Positions 7,719 through 14,879 of a DNA stretch of 29,610 bases are shown piece after piece (position 1 is the stretch's first letter; each line of letters begins with the position of its first letter). The stretch is taken from NCBI GenBank assembly GCA_041665525.1, contig JBAYIS010000038.1, forward strand, positions 1 to 29,610, in the 5' to 3' direction. A model generated the notes under the pieces. That model had not been told where the DNA came from and made no database searches. It saw only the letters and a list, made by a program, of their open reading frames with translations. The translations under genes and the position numbers were made by a program. Source of the DNA: UBA8401 sp041665525. Lineage in GTDB: Bacteria > Bacteroidota > Ignavibacteria > UBA10030 > UBA8401.

Positions 7719-8042
7719 TTAGAACATTTCTCCGCTTTTCTGAGCGACCCGCATCACTTTTTTCTTTCCGCTAACGGAATCTTTTGTGCGAGCATAGCCG
7801 ATACGCGTCTTCTCGCCGGTTTTCGGATCCTTCAACATCACGTTGGAGGAATGGATAGGTGCTTCTTTCTGCACAACGCCTCCCTGCGGATTGCTCTGCG
7901 ATGGGCGAGTATGGCGCTTCATAATATTGACGCCTTCCACAATCACACGGTTCGTTTCGGGAAATACTTTCAGCACTTTTCCCTCTTTCCCTCTGGAGTT
8001 TCCGGAGATGACAACAACGATATCATTTTTCTTTACATGCAT
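7719..8042 (-). CDS. rplX: 50S ribosomal protein L24
   Basis: L24 (107 aa) starts 50S assembly and sits by the tunnel exit. The KOW motif is near the N-terminus: KKNDIVVVISGNSRGKEGKV (about residues 4-23). KVFPETNRVIVEGVNIMKRH and PKTGEKTRIGYAR follow. The ATG at 8042 gives MHVKKND and leaves 19 nt after rplN; an in-frame start at 8090 would overlap rplN by 29 bases. No strong Shine-Dalgarno sequence is visible, so coupling to rplN is likely. Confidence 0.95.
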   Translation of the reverse strand: MHVKKNDIVVVISGNSRGKEGKVLKVFPETNRVIVEGVNIMKRHTRPSQSNPQGGVVQKEAPIHSSNVMLKDPKTGEKTRIGYARTKDSVSGKKKVMRVAQKSGEMF

Positions 8043-8061
8043 GGTAGATTCTCTTTCTGAA

Positions 8062-8430
8062 TTACAAAACTTCTGGTGCAAGGGAAACAATCTTCATGAA
8101 TTGACGTTCGCGTAATTCACGGGCAACCGGACCGAAGATACGTGTTCCGCGCGGTTCATTTTGCGCATTGATCAATACGACGGCGTTTTCGTCAAAGCGG
8201 ATATAGGATCCGTCTTTCCGTCCCACTTCTTTAGTCGTGCGGACTACTACGGCGCGGGATACTTCCCCTTTTTTCACTCCGGCTCCTGGAATTGCAGATT
8301 TTACCGATACGACCACCAGGTCGCCGACCGATGCATACCGGCGGTCATGTCCGCCGAGAACACGGATGCAGCGCACCTTCTTCGCACCTGAATTGTCTGC
8401 TACAACTAAATTGGTTTCTTCCTGAATCAT
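8062..8430 (-). CDS. rplN: 50S ribosomal protein L14
   Basis: L14 (122 aa) forms an intersubunit bridge with 16S rRNA and is the target of the silencing factor RsfS. It begins MIQEETNLVVADNSGAKKVR and has the conserved basic stretch VKKGEVSRAVVVRTTKEVGR. RFDENAVVLINAQNEPRGTR and IFGPVARELRERQFMKIVSL close the protein, exactly the family length. CGGAG precedes the ATG. It opens the spc unit in the usual order rplN-rplX-rplE-rpsN. Confidence 0.97.
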   Translation of the reverse strand: MIQEETNLVVADNSGAKKVRCIRVLGGHDRRYASVGDLVVVSVKSAIPGAGVKKGEVSRAVVVRTTKEVGRKDGSYIRFDENAVVLINAQNEPRGTRIFGPVARELRERQFMKIVSLAPEVL

Positions 8431-8465
8431 TGTCGTCTCCGAACTTTCTATCGTCTATCGTTCAA

Positions 8466-8723
8466 TTATTTCGCTTTGGTCACGATCTCAACAAGTCTCC
8501 AGCGTTTCAGTTTGCTAAGAGGACGTGTCTCCATGATCTTCACCGTGTCGCCGATGCCGGCTTCATTTTTTTCGTCGTGCGCATAGAACTTGGTCGTCCG
8601 CTTGAAATATTTCTTGTAGAGCGGATGTGCGACTTTTCGTTCGATCGCAACAATAATGCTCTTCGCCATTTTATTGCTGATGACTTTTCCGGTTCTGGTC
8701 TTGCGATTGTTCCTTGTTTCCAT
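8466..8723 (-). CDS. rpsQ: 30S ribosomal protein S17
   Basis: S17 (85 aa) is an OB-fold primary binder of the 16S rRNA 5' domain. It begins METRNNRKTRTGKVISNKMA. The signature TVKIMETRPLSKLKRWRLVE (within residues 60-82) is complete. The ATG at 8723 gives the normal family N-terminus 16 nt after rpmC; a longer in-frame reading to 8780 would overlap the end of rpmC and encode 19 residues with no resemblance to S17. Last gene of the S10 unit, 35 nt before rplN. Confidence 0.95.
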   Translation of the reverse strand: METRNNRKTRTGKVISNKMAKSIIVAIERKVAHPLYKKYFKRTTKFYAHDEKNEAGIGDTVKIMETRPLSKLKRWRLVEIVTKAK

Positions 8724-8739
8724 TGAGTATTCTCTTCTC

Positions 8740-8952
8740 TTACTTTGCTGCAACGTTAGATTTTCCAAGTTCACGCTCACGAAGGATTGTTTTCATCCGC
8801 GCAATATCTTTGCGAAGGGCGGTAAACTTTGATGTGTTTTCAACCTGGCTGGTCGCTTTCTGGAACTTCAGTGTAGCCAGCGTTTCGAGGTCTTCTTCGA
8901 TCCGCTTGCCGATTTCATCATTGGTCAATTGTCGTATGTCGAGTGATTTCAT
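8740..8952 (-). CDS. rpmC: 50S ribosomal protein L29
   Basis: L29 (70 aa) is a two-helix protein near the tunnel exit, next to L23. The sequence starts MKSLDIRQLTNDEIGKRIEE and the second helix carries the signature NTSKFTALRKDIARMKTILRE (within residues 42-63). Length and charge pattern are normal. GGAG is six bases before the ATG. It lies in the tight rplP-rpmC-rpsQ order of the S10 operon. Confidence 0.94.
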   Translation of the reverse strand: MKSLDIRQLTNDEIGKRIEEDLETLATLKFQKATSQVENTSKFTALRKDIARMKTILRERELGKSNVAAK

Positions 8953-8961
8953 TCTGTGCTC

Positions 8962-9381
8962 CTACGCTGCAAGGTCGATACGTGATACAAACTTTGTTTT
9001 GATCGGAAGCTTGTGGGTTGCCAGCTTCAGAGCTTCCTGTGCCAATTCTTTCTTGATACCGCCGACCTCAAACATGATGCGTCCGGGTTTCACCACTGCT
9101 ACCCAGAACTCCGGGGCACCTTTTCCGCTTCCCATACGGGTTTCTGCGGGTTTTTTTGTGACCGGTTTGTCCGGGAAAATGCGGATCCAAACTTTTCCTT
9201 CGCGCTTCATTAGGCGGGTCAGTGCGACACGTGCCGCTTCAATTTGGCGGGCTGATATCCATCCTGGCTCCATAGCTTTCAGACCATAGTCGCCGAAGGC
9301 TACCGTTGCACCGCGTGTTGCTACACCGCTCATGCGGCCGCGTTGTGCTTTTCTAAACTTTACTCTTTTGGGCATTAACAT
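8962..9381 (-). CDS. rplP: 50S ribosomal protein L16
   Basis: L16 (139 aa) binds near the A-site tRNA elbow and completes a late step of 50S assembly. It shows the standard pattern PKRVKFRKAQRGRMSGVATR, then KAMEPGWISARQIEAARVAL, VWIRIFPDKPVTKKPAETRM and GSGKGAPEFWVAVVKPG. The arginine in ETRMGSGKG corresponds to the E. coli R81 that is hydroxylated by YcfD. Two ATG codons are possible; the first (MLMPKR) is nine bases after GGAG and is kept, while the second would be 15 bases away. Nine nt separate it from rpmC. Confidence 0.96.
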   Translation of the reverse strand: MLMPKRVKFRKAQRGRMSGVATRGATVAFGDYGLKAMEPGWISARQIEAARVALTRLMKREGKVWIRIFPDKPVTKKPAETRMGSGKGAPEFWVAVVKPGRIMFEVGGIKKELAQEALKLATHKLPIKTKFVSRIDLAA

Positions 9382-9408
9382 AGTTCAAAACTCCAGATGC
9401 AATTCAAA

Positions 9409-10047
9409 TTATTTTGCGGAACGGTCCAAAACTTCGCCTTTGCAGATCCACACTTTCACGCCGATCTTACCGTAGATTGTTGCCGCCTCTGCGTGTGCAT
9501 AATCAATGTCTGCGCGCAGGGTGTGCAGCGGAATCCGTCCTTCTTTATATTGTTCCGTCCGCGCAATTTCGGCACCACCCAATCGGCCTCCGCATTTCAC
9601 ACGAATACCTTCCGCACCCATTCTCATAGCTGCAGTGATAGCTTGTTTCATTGCACGGCGAAAAGCGATACGGCCTTCGAGTTGCGATGCTATGTTTTCT
9701 GCAACCAACTGCGCATCGAGTTCCGGACGTTTTATTTCGCTGATGAGAATTTTTACTTCCTTGTTCGTTACTTTCTTCAGTTCTTCTTCCAACTGTCCGA
9801 TCTCTTTACCGCTTTTACCGATAACAACACCCGGACGGGAGGTGTTGATGGTGATACGGGCATTTTTGGGTGTCCGTTCGATAAGAATCTTGGATACACC
9901 GGCTTTTTTCAAACGGTTGCGGAGGTAATTCCGCACCATCATATCTTCTTGAAGTTTACCGGCGAAATTTTTTTCGTCATACCAATTAGAATCCCATCCC
10001 TTGATGATCCCTAAACGAAAACCGACCGGATTAATTTTTTGTCCCAA
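9409..10047 (-). CDS. rpsC: 30S ribosomal protein S3
   Basis: S3 (212 aa) guards the mRNA entry site and has helicase-like activity together with S4 and S5. The N-terminus GQKINPVGFRLGIIKGWDSN is typical. A KH domain follows with RPGVVIGKSGKEIGQLEEEL (about residues 69-88). The C-terminal domain shows GAEGIRVKCGGRLGGAEIAR and ADIDYAHAEAATIYGKIGVK. It starts at TTG, five bases after GAGGAG, and no ATG occurs in the conserved N-terminal region. The C-terminal tail is short compared with E. coli. Confidence 0.96.
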   Translation of the reverse strand: MGQKINPVGFRLGIIKGWDSNWYDEKNFAGKLQEDMMVRNYLRNRLKKAGVSKILIERTPKNARITINTSRPGVVIGKSGKEIGQLEEELKKVTNKEVKILISEIKRPELDAQLVAENIASQLEGRIAFRRAMKQAITAAMRMGAEGIRVKCGGRLGGAEIARTEQYKEGRIPLHTLRADIDYAHAEAATIYGKIGVKVWICKGEVLDRSAK

Positions 10048-10067
10048 AGTAACTCCTCAACTGAAAA

Positions 10068-10424
10068 TTATTTTTTTTTGGATGATCGTTTATCGACTAC
10101 AATCGTTAAGTGATGGGAACGTTTCAACAATTTATATGCCCGTCCCATCGGTGCAGGCAAAATGCGCTTCATCGAAGCTCCGCCGTTAACAAACACTTCT
10201 TTTACAAACATTTCATCCGTGCTGACGCCGGTATTGGCATCCTTATTCTGAAAATTCGATACTGCCGACCGGAGAACTTTCTCTGCAGATTTTGCCGCAT
10301 GTTTCGGCTGAAAGTGCAGGATGTTCATCGCTTCGCCGACCGATTTTCCCCGGATCAGATCGATGACGATTCGCATTTTGCGCGGTGAGGTTCCCACAAA
10401 TCGTTGTAATGCTCTTGCTTCCAT
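10068..10424 (-). CDS. rplV: 50S ribosomal protein L22
   Basis: L22 (118 aa) has a long beta-hairpin that reaches the narrow part of the exit tunnel next to L4. It begins EARALQRFVGTSPRKMRIVI after the initiator and has VRGK-type residues (LIRGKSVGEAMNIL). The hairpin GGASMKRILPAPMGRAYKLLKRSHH is complete in length, with no deletion of the macrolide-related MKR. The ATG at 10424 has GGAG nine bases upstream; an in-frame TTG at 10439 lies too close to that site. It ends in a lysine run, SSKKK. Confidence 0.95.
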   Translation of the reverse strand: MEARALQRFVGTSPRKMRIVIDLIRGKSVGEAMNILHFQPKHAAKSAEKVLRSAVSNFQNKDANTGVSTDEMFVKEVFVNGGASMKRILPAPMGRAYKLLKRSHHLTIVVDKRSSKKK

Positions 10425-10448
10425 GATACTAGACTCCAATTAGAATGA

Positions 10449-10727
10449 TTACGCCGCTGCTTCAGTCTTCAGACCGGGGTGCCCGCGGAAAATACGTGTC
10501 GGTGCAAATTCACCGAGTTTATGTCCTACCATCGCTTCCTGAATATAAACAGGGATAAACTTGTTGCCGTTATGCACGGCAAACGTGTGTCCCACAAATT
10601 CCGGAGAGATTGTGCAGGCACGCGCCCACGTCTTAATCACTTGCTTTTTGTTGGACTTGTTGAGCGCTTCCACTTTCTTCAGAAGACGCAAATCAATGTA
10701 TGGACCTTTTTTGAGTGAACGACTCAT
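10449..10727 (-). CDS. rpsS: 30S ribosomal protein S19
   Basis: S19 (92 aa) pairs with S13 in the 30S head and contacts the A-site finger. The N-terminus is SRSLKKGPYIDLRLLKKVE. The central RNA-binding core shows TWARACTISPEFVGHTFAVH and NGNKFIPVYI, followed by MVGHKLGEFAPTRIFRGH, all standard. The C-terminal tail GLKTEAAA is short. It lies 13 nt after rplB and 24 nt before rplV, the invariant S10-operon position. Confidence 0.96.
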   Translation of the reverse strand: MSRSLKKGPYIDLRLLKKVEALNKSNKKQVIKTWARACTISPEFVGHTFAVHNGNKFIPVYIQEAMVGHKLGEFAPTRIFRGHPGLKTEAAA

Positions 10728-10740
10728 AATTCTCTCTTAA

Positions 10741-11565
10741 TTACTTACGACGCTTAACAATATATTGATTTGAATGTTTTTTATGCTTGCGGGTCTTCAA
10801 ACCTTTGGACTTCTGACCCCACGGGCTTACCGGATGGCCGCCGCCGGATGTCTTTCCTTCACCGCCGCCCATCGGATGGTCAACCGGGTTCATTGCAACA
10901 CCGCGAACATACGGTCGAATACCGAGCCACCGTGAACGCCCCGCCTTGCCATAGCTGATATTTTCATGATCAAGATTACCAATCTGCCCGATTGTAGCAT
11001 AACACTCCGCAAGCACATTGCGTGCTTCACCGGAGGGGAATTTCAATAAAACAAACCGGCCATCTTTTGCCTGAACAGTCGCAAAGTTTCCGGCGCCACG
11101 TGCAACTTGTCCGCCTTTACCAGGACGAAGTTCGATATTGTGAACCTGTGTGTTTACAGGAATAGCGCGCAACGGCATTGCATTCCCGACGACCGGTTCT
11201 GCAGTTTCGCTGGCTACGACCTTTGCTCCGACTTTCAAACCTTCCGGTGCAAGAATGTATCGCTTGTCGCCGTTCACATAGTGAATTAATGCAATGTACG
11301 CAGATCGGTTCGGATCATACTCAATCGAAAAAACTTTACCTTCGATGTTCCGATTCTCACGCTTGAAATCGATAACACGATAACGACGTTTATGTCCACC
11401 CCCGCGATGACGCGAAGTGACACGGCCGAGACTATTTCGTCCACCGGATTTAGTAATCTTCTCGAGAAGGGATTTTTCCGGAGTGGACCGGGTAATCTCT
11501 TCGAATGTTGCGATCGAATAGTACCGCGTTGCAGCTGTTGTGGGTTTTAATTTGCGTAATGCCAT
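10741..11565 (-). CDS. rplB: 50S ribosomal protein L2
   Basis: L2 (274 aa) is one of the most conserved 50S proteins, needed for subunit joining and peptidyl transferase assembly. The OB-fold region has GRVTSRHRGGGHKRRYRVID (about residues 49-68). The C-terminal arm contains NPVDHPMGGGEGKTSGGGHP, which keeps the histidine equal to E. coli H229; the next histidine of E. coli is methionine here, a common variant in FCB bacteria. The end GLKTRKHKKHSNQYIVKRRK is the usual basic tail. The ATG sits 15 nt after rplW. Confidence 0.97.
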   Translation of the reverse strand: MALRKLKPTTAATRYYSIATFEEITRSTPEKSLLEKITKSGGRNSLGRVTSRHRGGGHKRRYRVIDFKRENRNIEGKVFSIEYDPNRSAYIALIHYVNGDKRYILAPEGLKVGAKVVASETAEPVVGNAMPLRAIPVNTQVHNIELRPGKGGQVARGAGNFATVQAKDGRFVLLKFPSGEARNVLAECYATIGQIGNLDHENISYGKAGRSRWLGIRPYVRGVAMNPVDHPMGGGEGKTSGGGHPVSPWGQKSKGLKTRKHKKHSNQYIVKRRK

Positions 11566-11580
11566 AACTCGTTCTTCCCG

Positions 11581-11871
11581 TTAAACGTTAGCCAGAAAAT
11601 CAATTGTTTGTCCGTCCTTCAGCGTTACGATCGCTTTTTTCCAATCACTGCGCCTTCCGGCGATGCGCCCGCGTTTTGTCATCTGCGATTTTACTTTACC
11701 CTTCACATTCGCCGTGCGCACGCTGGTGACATTGACGTTGAATTTTTTCTCAACGGCTTTCGCGATGGTGATTTTATTCGCGTTCAGATCTACCTTGAAA
11801 GCGTATTGACGTTTTGCCGTCAAATCCGTCATCTTCTCGGTCAACAATGGTTGTATTAAAATTCCTGTCAT
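11581..11871 (-). CDS. rplW: 50S ribosomal protein L23
   Basis: L23 (96 aa) lies at the tunnel exit and docks trigger factor, SRP and the SecY translocon encoded in this same block. It begins with ILIQPLLTEKMTDLTAKRQY after the first three residues, and the hallmark KITIAKAVEKKFNVNVTSVR follows (about 34-53). The basic loop KGKVKSQMTKRGRIAGRRSD (about 58-77) matches the rRNA-binding hairpin. Length is usual. It follows rplD by 18 nt and precedes rplB by 15 nt. Confidence 0.95.
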   Translation of the reverse strand: MTGILIQPLLTEKMTDLTAKRQYAFKVDLNANKITIAKAVEKKFNVNVTSVRTANVKGKVKSQMTKRGRIAGRRSDWKKAIVTLKDGQTIDFLANV

Positions 11872-11889
11872 AATCGCTGCCGTATCTTA

Positions 11890-12519
11890 TTAGTTTGCAA
11901 ATGTTTTATTGATCACATCGACGCCGCTCTTCAAAATCACAACAACATTGTTATTGAGAATATCATAAGTCGATGCTTTTGCCGCCTCCAAAACGTTCAA
12001 CGTGGGGATGTTTCTTCCCGATTTCAACACGCCTTGATCGGTTTTCGAAGTGAGCAACAATACTTTTTTTCCGCCGATCTGCAAAGATTTCAGAATCGAC
12101 GTCATAGCTTTTGTTTTCGGTGTTTCGAAGGAAAAATCCTCGACAACGACAATCTGTCCATCTTTCGCTTTATACGACCAAGCGGATTTTCGAGCTAGAC
12201 GCTTCACTTTTGCAGGAAGCTTAACAACGTAATCATGAGGCTTCGGTCCGAAAATGGAACCGCCACCCGGCATCAGCGGTGATCGGCTTGTTCCCTGACG
12301 GGCGCGACCGGTCTTTTTTTGTGAAAAAGGTTTTTTCCCGCCGCCGCGAACTTCATTCCGCGATTTTACCTTGTGTGTTCCCTGCCGCTGATTGGCCCAA
12401 TAGGAACGGACTGCCTGATAGATCGCGTGATCGTTCGGTTCGATTTCAAAAATATCCGATTTCAACTCTACAGTTTCACCGGATTTTGTGCCATCTTTTT
12501 TTAAGACTTCAATATTCAT
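11890..12519 (-). CDS. rplD: 50S ribosomal protein L4
   Basis: L4 (209 aa) lines the peptide exit tunnel and represses the S10 operon in gammaproteobacteria. The tunnel loop GRARQGTSRSPLMPGGGSIFG (around residues 63-83, shown without the preceding KKT) keeps the positive charges linked to macrolide sensitivity. The globular core has VVVEDFSFETPKTK and the family pattern LNVLEAAKASTYDILNN near the C-terminus. I chose the ATG at 12519 (MNIEVLKKDG), with AGGA upstream; a start 18 bases earlier adds six unrelated residues. Whether it regulates this operon is unknown, and no E. coli-like S10 leader is apparent. Confidence 0.95.
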   Translation of the reverse strand: MNIEVLKKDGTKSGETVELKSDIFEIEPNDHAIYQAVRSYWANQRQGTHKVKSRNEVRGGGKKPFSQKKTGRARQGTSRSPLMPGGGSIFGPKPHDYVVKLPAKVKRLARKSAWSYKAKDGQIVVVEDFSFETPKTKAMTSILKSLQIGGKKVLLLTSKTDQGVLKSGRNIPTLNVLEAAKASTYDILNNNVVVILKSGVDVINKTFAN

Positions 12520-12542
12520 AGCAGATGCTTCCTGCAATCAAA

Positions 12543-13166
12543 TTACTTTGTGATTGTAACGTACGTATTTTTTGCCCCGGGGATCGATCCTTTCACAAGG
12601 ATTAAGTTCGATTCCGGAATCACTTTCAACACTTTCAGATTCTTCACAGTCACGTTGTCGAATCCCATTCTTCCCGCCATTCGCATTCCCTTAAAAACAC
12701 GAGAGGGATACGACGATCCGCCAATAGATCCTGGTGCACGTTGACGATCAGATTGACCATGGGTTTGGCTACCGACGCCACCGAAGTGATGCCGGCGAAC
12801 AACACCCTGGAATCCTTTACCCTTAGACCGAGCCGACACATCGACCGTATCACCCTGGGCAAATACCGCGTCGACACGCACTTCCTGTCCGAGCTCCAGT
12901 TTCACACCATTAAAATTACGGAATTCGCGAAGAAGCCGAAGCGCTTTTGCGCCTGCCTTTGCAAAATGTCCTTTTAAAGGCTCATTGACAAGGCGCTCTG
13001 CTTTTTGGTCATAGCCAAGCTGGATCGAATCGTATCCGTCTTTATCTTTTGTTTTAATTTGAGTGACAAAGCACGGACCGGCTTCAATGACGGTGCACGG
13101 CACTGATACGCCGTTATCGTCATATACGCTTGTCATGCCTATCTTTTTTCCTAAAATTCCACTCAC
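12543..13166 (-). CDS. rplC: 50S ribosomal protein L3
   Basis: L3 (207 aa) is an early 50S assembly protein whose extended loop reaches the peptidyl transferase centre. The N-terminus is SGILGKKIGMTSVYDDNG. The central extension GVVRRHHFGGVGSQTHGQSD followed by RAPGSIGGSSYPSRVFKG (about residues 120-160) includes the glutamine in HGQ that PrmB methylates in other bacteria. MAGRMGFDNVTVKNL marks the C-terminal barrel. It starts at GTG, nine bases after AAGGAG. Length is typical. Confidence 0.96.
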   Translation of the reverse strand: MSGILGKKIGMTSVYDDNGVSVPCTVIEAGPCFVTQIKTKDKDGYDSIQLGYDQKAERLVNEPLKGHFAKAGAKALRLLREFRNFNGVKLELGQEVRVDAVFAQGDTVDVSARSKGKGFQGVVRRHHFGGVGSQTHGQSDRQRAPGSIGGSSYPSRVFKGMRMAGRMGFDNVTVKNLKVLKVIPESNLILVKGSIPGAKNTYVTITK

Positions 13167-13240
13167 AGGTATATTCTCCTTGAGAACTTTCTACTTATTG
13201 GTTGAACAAAAATTTTACCGCCGAAACGCCATTCAACCTG

Positions 13241-13549
<309 letters not shown>

Positions 13550-13572
13550 TGTTTCTCTTCTCCTTGTTCCGT

Positions 13573-13602
13573 CAACCGATGCGCTGCATAGCGCACCGGT
13601 TG
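13573..13602 (-). promoter_or_regulatory. Strong hairpin in the tuf-rpsJ spacer
   Basis: CAACCGATGCGCT and AGCGCACCGGTTG pair over 13 bp with one G-T wobble around a GCAT loop, in the 72-nt gap between the tuf stop and rpsJ start. It is GC-rich and is followed by ACGGAACAAGGAG, which is the rpsJ Shine-Dalgarno region rather than a T-run. It marks the border between the str and S10 units and may act as an RNase processing site or as a binding site for a regulatory protein such as S10-operon L4. No such function can be read directly from the sequence. Confidence 0.6.
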
Positions 13603-13621
13603 CAGGACACAATACAGTTGA

Positions 13622-14827
13622 TTACTCAATAATCTTTGTTACAACGCCCGAACCTACGGTGCGTCCGCCTTCACGGATAGCGAAGCGAAGTCCTTCGTCC
13701 ATAGCAATGGTCGAAATCAATTCGATTCCCATATTATCCACGTTGTCACCGGGCATAACCATTTCCACGCCGGACGGCATCGTTACAACACCAGTCACGT
13801 CAGTTGTACGGAAATAGAACTGCGGGCGATAGCCGTTTACGAATGGGGTATGGCGTCCGCCTTCTTCTTTCTTCAAAACGTAGACCTGTGCGGTGAATTT
13901 CTTATGCGGTGTGATGGTTCCCGGTTTTGCAAGGACCATTCCGCGTTCGAGTTCATTCTTTTCAACACCACGCAACAACAGTCCTGCATTGTCACCGGCC
14001 ACTACTTCGTCCAGTTCTTTGCGGAACATTTCTGCACCGGTGATCACTGTTTTTTTATGAGCGCCGAGACCAACGATTTCAACTTCATCTCCAACTTTCG
14101 CACGGCCCTTTTCGCAACGGCCGGTTCCCACAGTACCGCGACCGGTAATCGAAAAAACGTCTTCGATCGGCATCAGGAACGGTTTATCAACATCGCGCGC
14201 CGGTTCCGGGATATATTTATCAACTGCAGCCATCAACTCGAGAATGGGTTTGTAGTCCGCATCTTCGATCGGTTTATTTGCAGCATACGCTTCAAGTGCT
14301 TTTGTAGCAGAGCCGCGAATAATGGGGATCTCATCGCCCGGGAAGTTATAAGAGGTGAGCAATTCACGTAATTCCATTTCCACGAGATCAAGCAATTCCG
14401 GATCAGCAATATCTACTTTGTTCAAAAACACAACAATACGGGGCACACCTACCTGACGGGCAAGAAGAATGTGCTCGCGGGTTTGCGGCATCGGTCCGTC
14501 TGTACCTGCAACAACAAGAATTGCACCGTCCATTTGTGCGGCACCAGTGATCATATTCTTTACATAGTCAGCGTGACCAGGGCAGTCCACATGCGCATAG
14601 TGGCGGTTTTCCGTCTGATACTCAACGTGCGCTGTCGCAATGGTAATACCGCGTTCGCGTTCCTCGGGAGCATTATCGATCGAATCAAATGTACGAACCG
14701 ATGACAATCCTTTTTTTGCCAGTGTCATCGTGATCGCTGCTGTTAATGAAGTCTTACCGTGGTCAACGTGACCAATCGTTCCGATGTTAACGTGCGGCTT
14801 ACTGCGGTCAAATTTTTCTTTTGCCAT
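13622..14827 (-). CDS. tuf: Elongation factor Tu
   Basis: EF-Tu (401 aa) delivers aminoacyl-tRNA to the ribosomal A site. G1 is GHVDHGKT (19-26), switch I ends RGITIATAHVEY with the key threonine at T62, G3 is DCPGH (81-85) and G4 is NKVD (136-139). The G5 element reads GSATKALE, where SAL is more usual. Domain 2 starts near GRGTVGTGRCEKG, again slightly unusual (ATGRIERG is commoner), and domain 3 has the C-terminal GGRTVGSGVVTKI. AAGGAG lies nine bases before the ATG. It closes the str operon; a strong hairpin sits between it and rpsJ. Other tuf copies outside the window cannot be judged. Confidence 0.97.
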   Translation of the reverse strand: MAKEKFDRSKPHVNIGTIGHVDHGKTSLTAAITMTLAKKGLSSVRTFDSIDNAPEERERGITIATAHVEYQTENRHYAHVDCPGHADYVKNMITGAAQMDGAILVVAGTDGPMPQTREHILLARQVGVPRIVVFLNKVDIADPELLDLVEMELRELLTSYNFPGDEIPIIRGSATKALEAYAANKPIEDADYKPILELMAAVDKYIPEPARDVDKPFLMPIEDVFSITGRGTVGTGRCEKGRAKVGDEVEIVGLGAHKKTVITGAEMFRKELDEVVAGDNAGLLLRGVEKNELERGMVLAKPGTITPHKKFTAQVYVLKKEEGGRHTPFVNGYRPQFYFRTTDVTGVVTMPSGVEMVMPGDNVDNMGIELISTIAMDEGLRFAIREGGRTVGSGVVTKIIE

Positions 14828-14879
14828 GAGGATTTCTCCTTATTGTAATGTGTGATTGATTAAGTCTAATTTTTAATTC

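Noticed and set aside
13200..13238. Inverted repeat GGTTGAA/TTCAACC between rpsJ and rplC
   Set aside because: A 7-bp stem with a 25-nt loop is weak; without covariation data it cannot be separated from chance.
13550..13612. N-terminally extended S10 reading
   Set aside because: The extra 21 codons run through the tuf-rpsJ hairpin and the Shine-Dalgarno sequence and encode nothing like S10. The TTG at 13549 gives the normal N-terminus.
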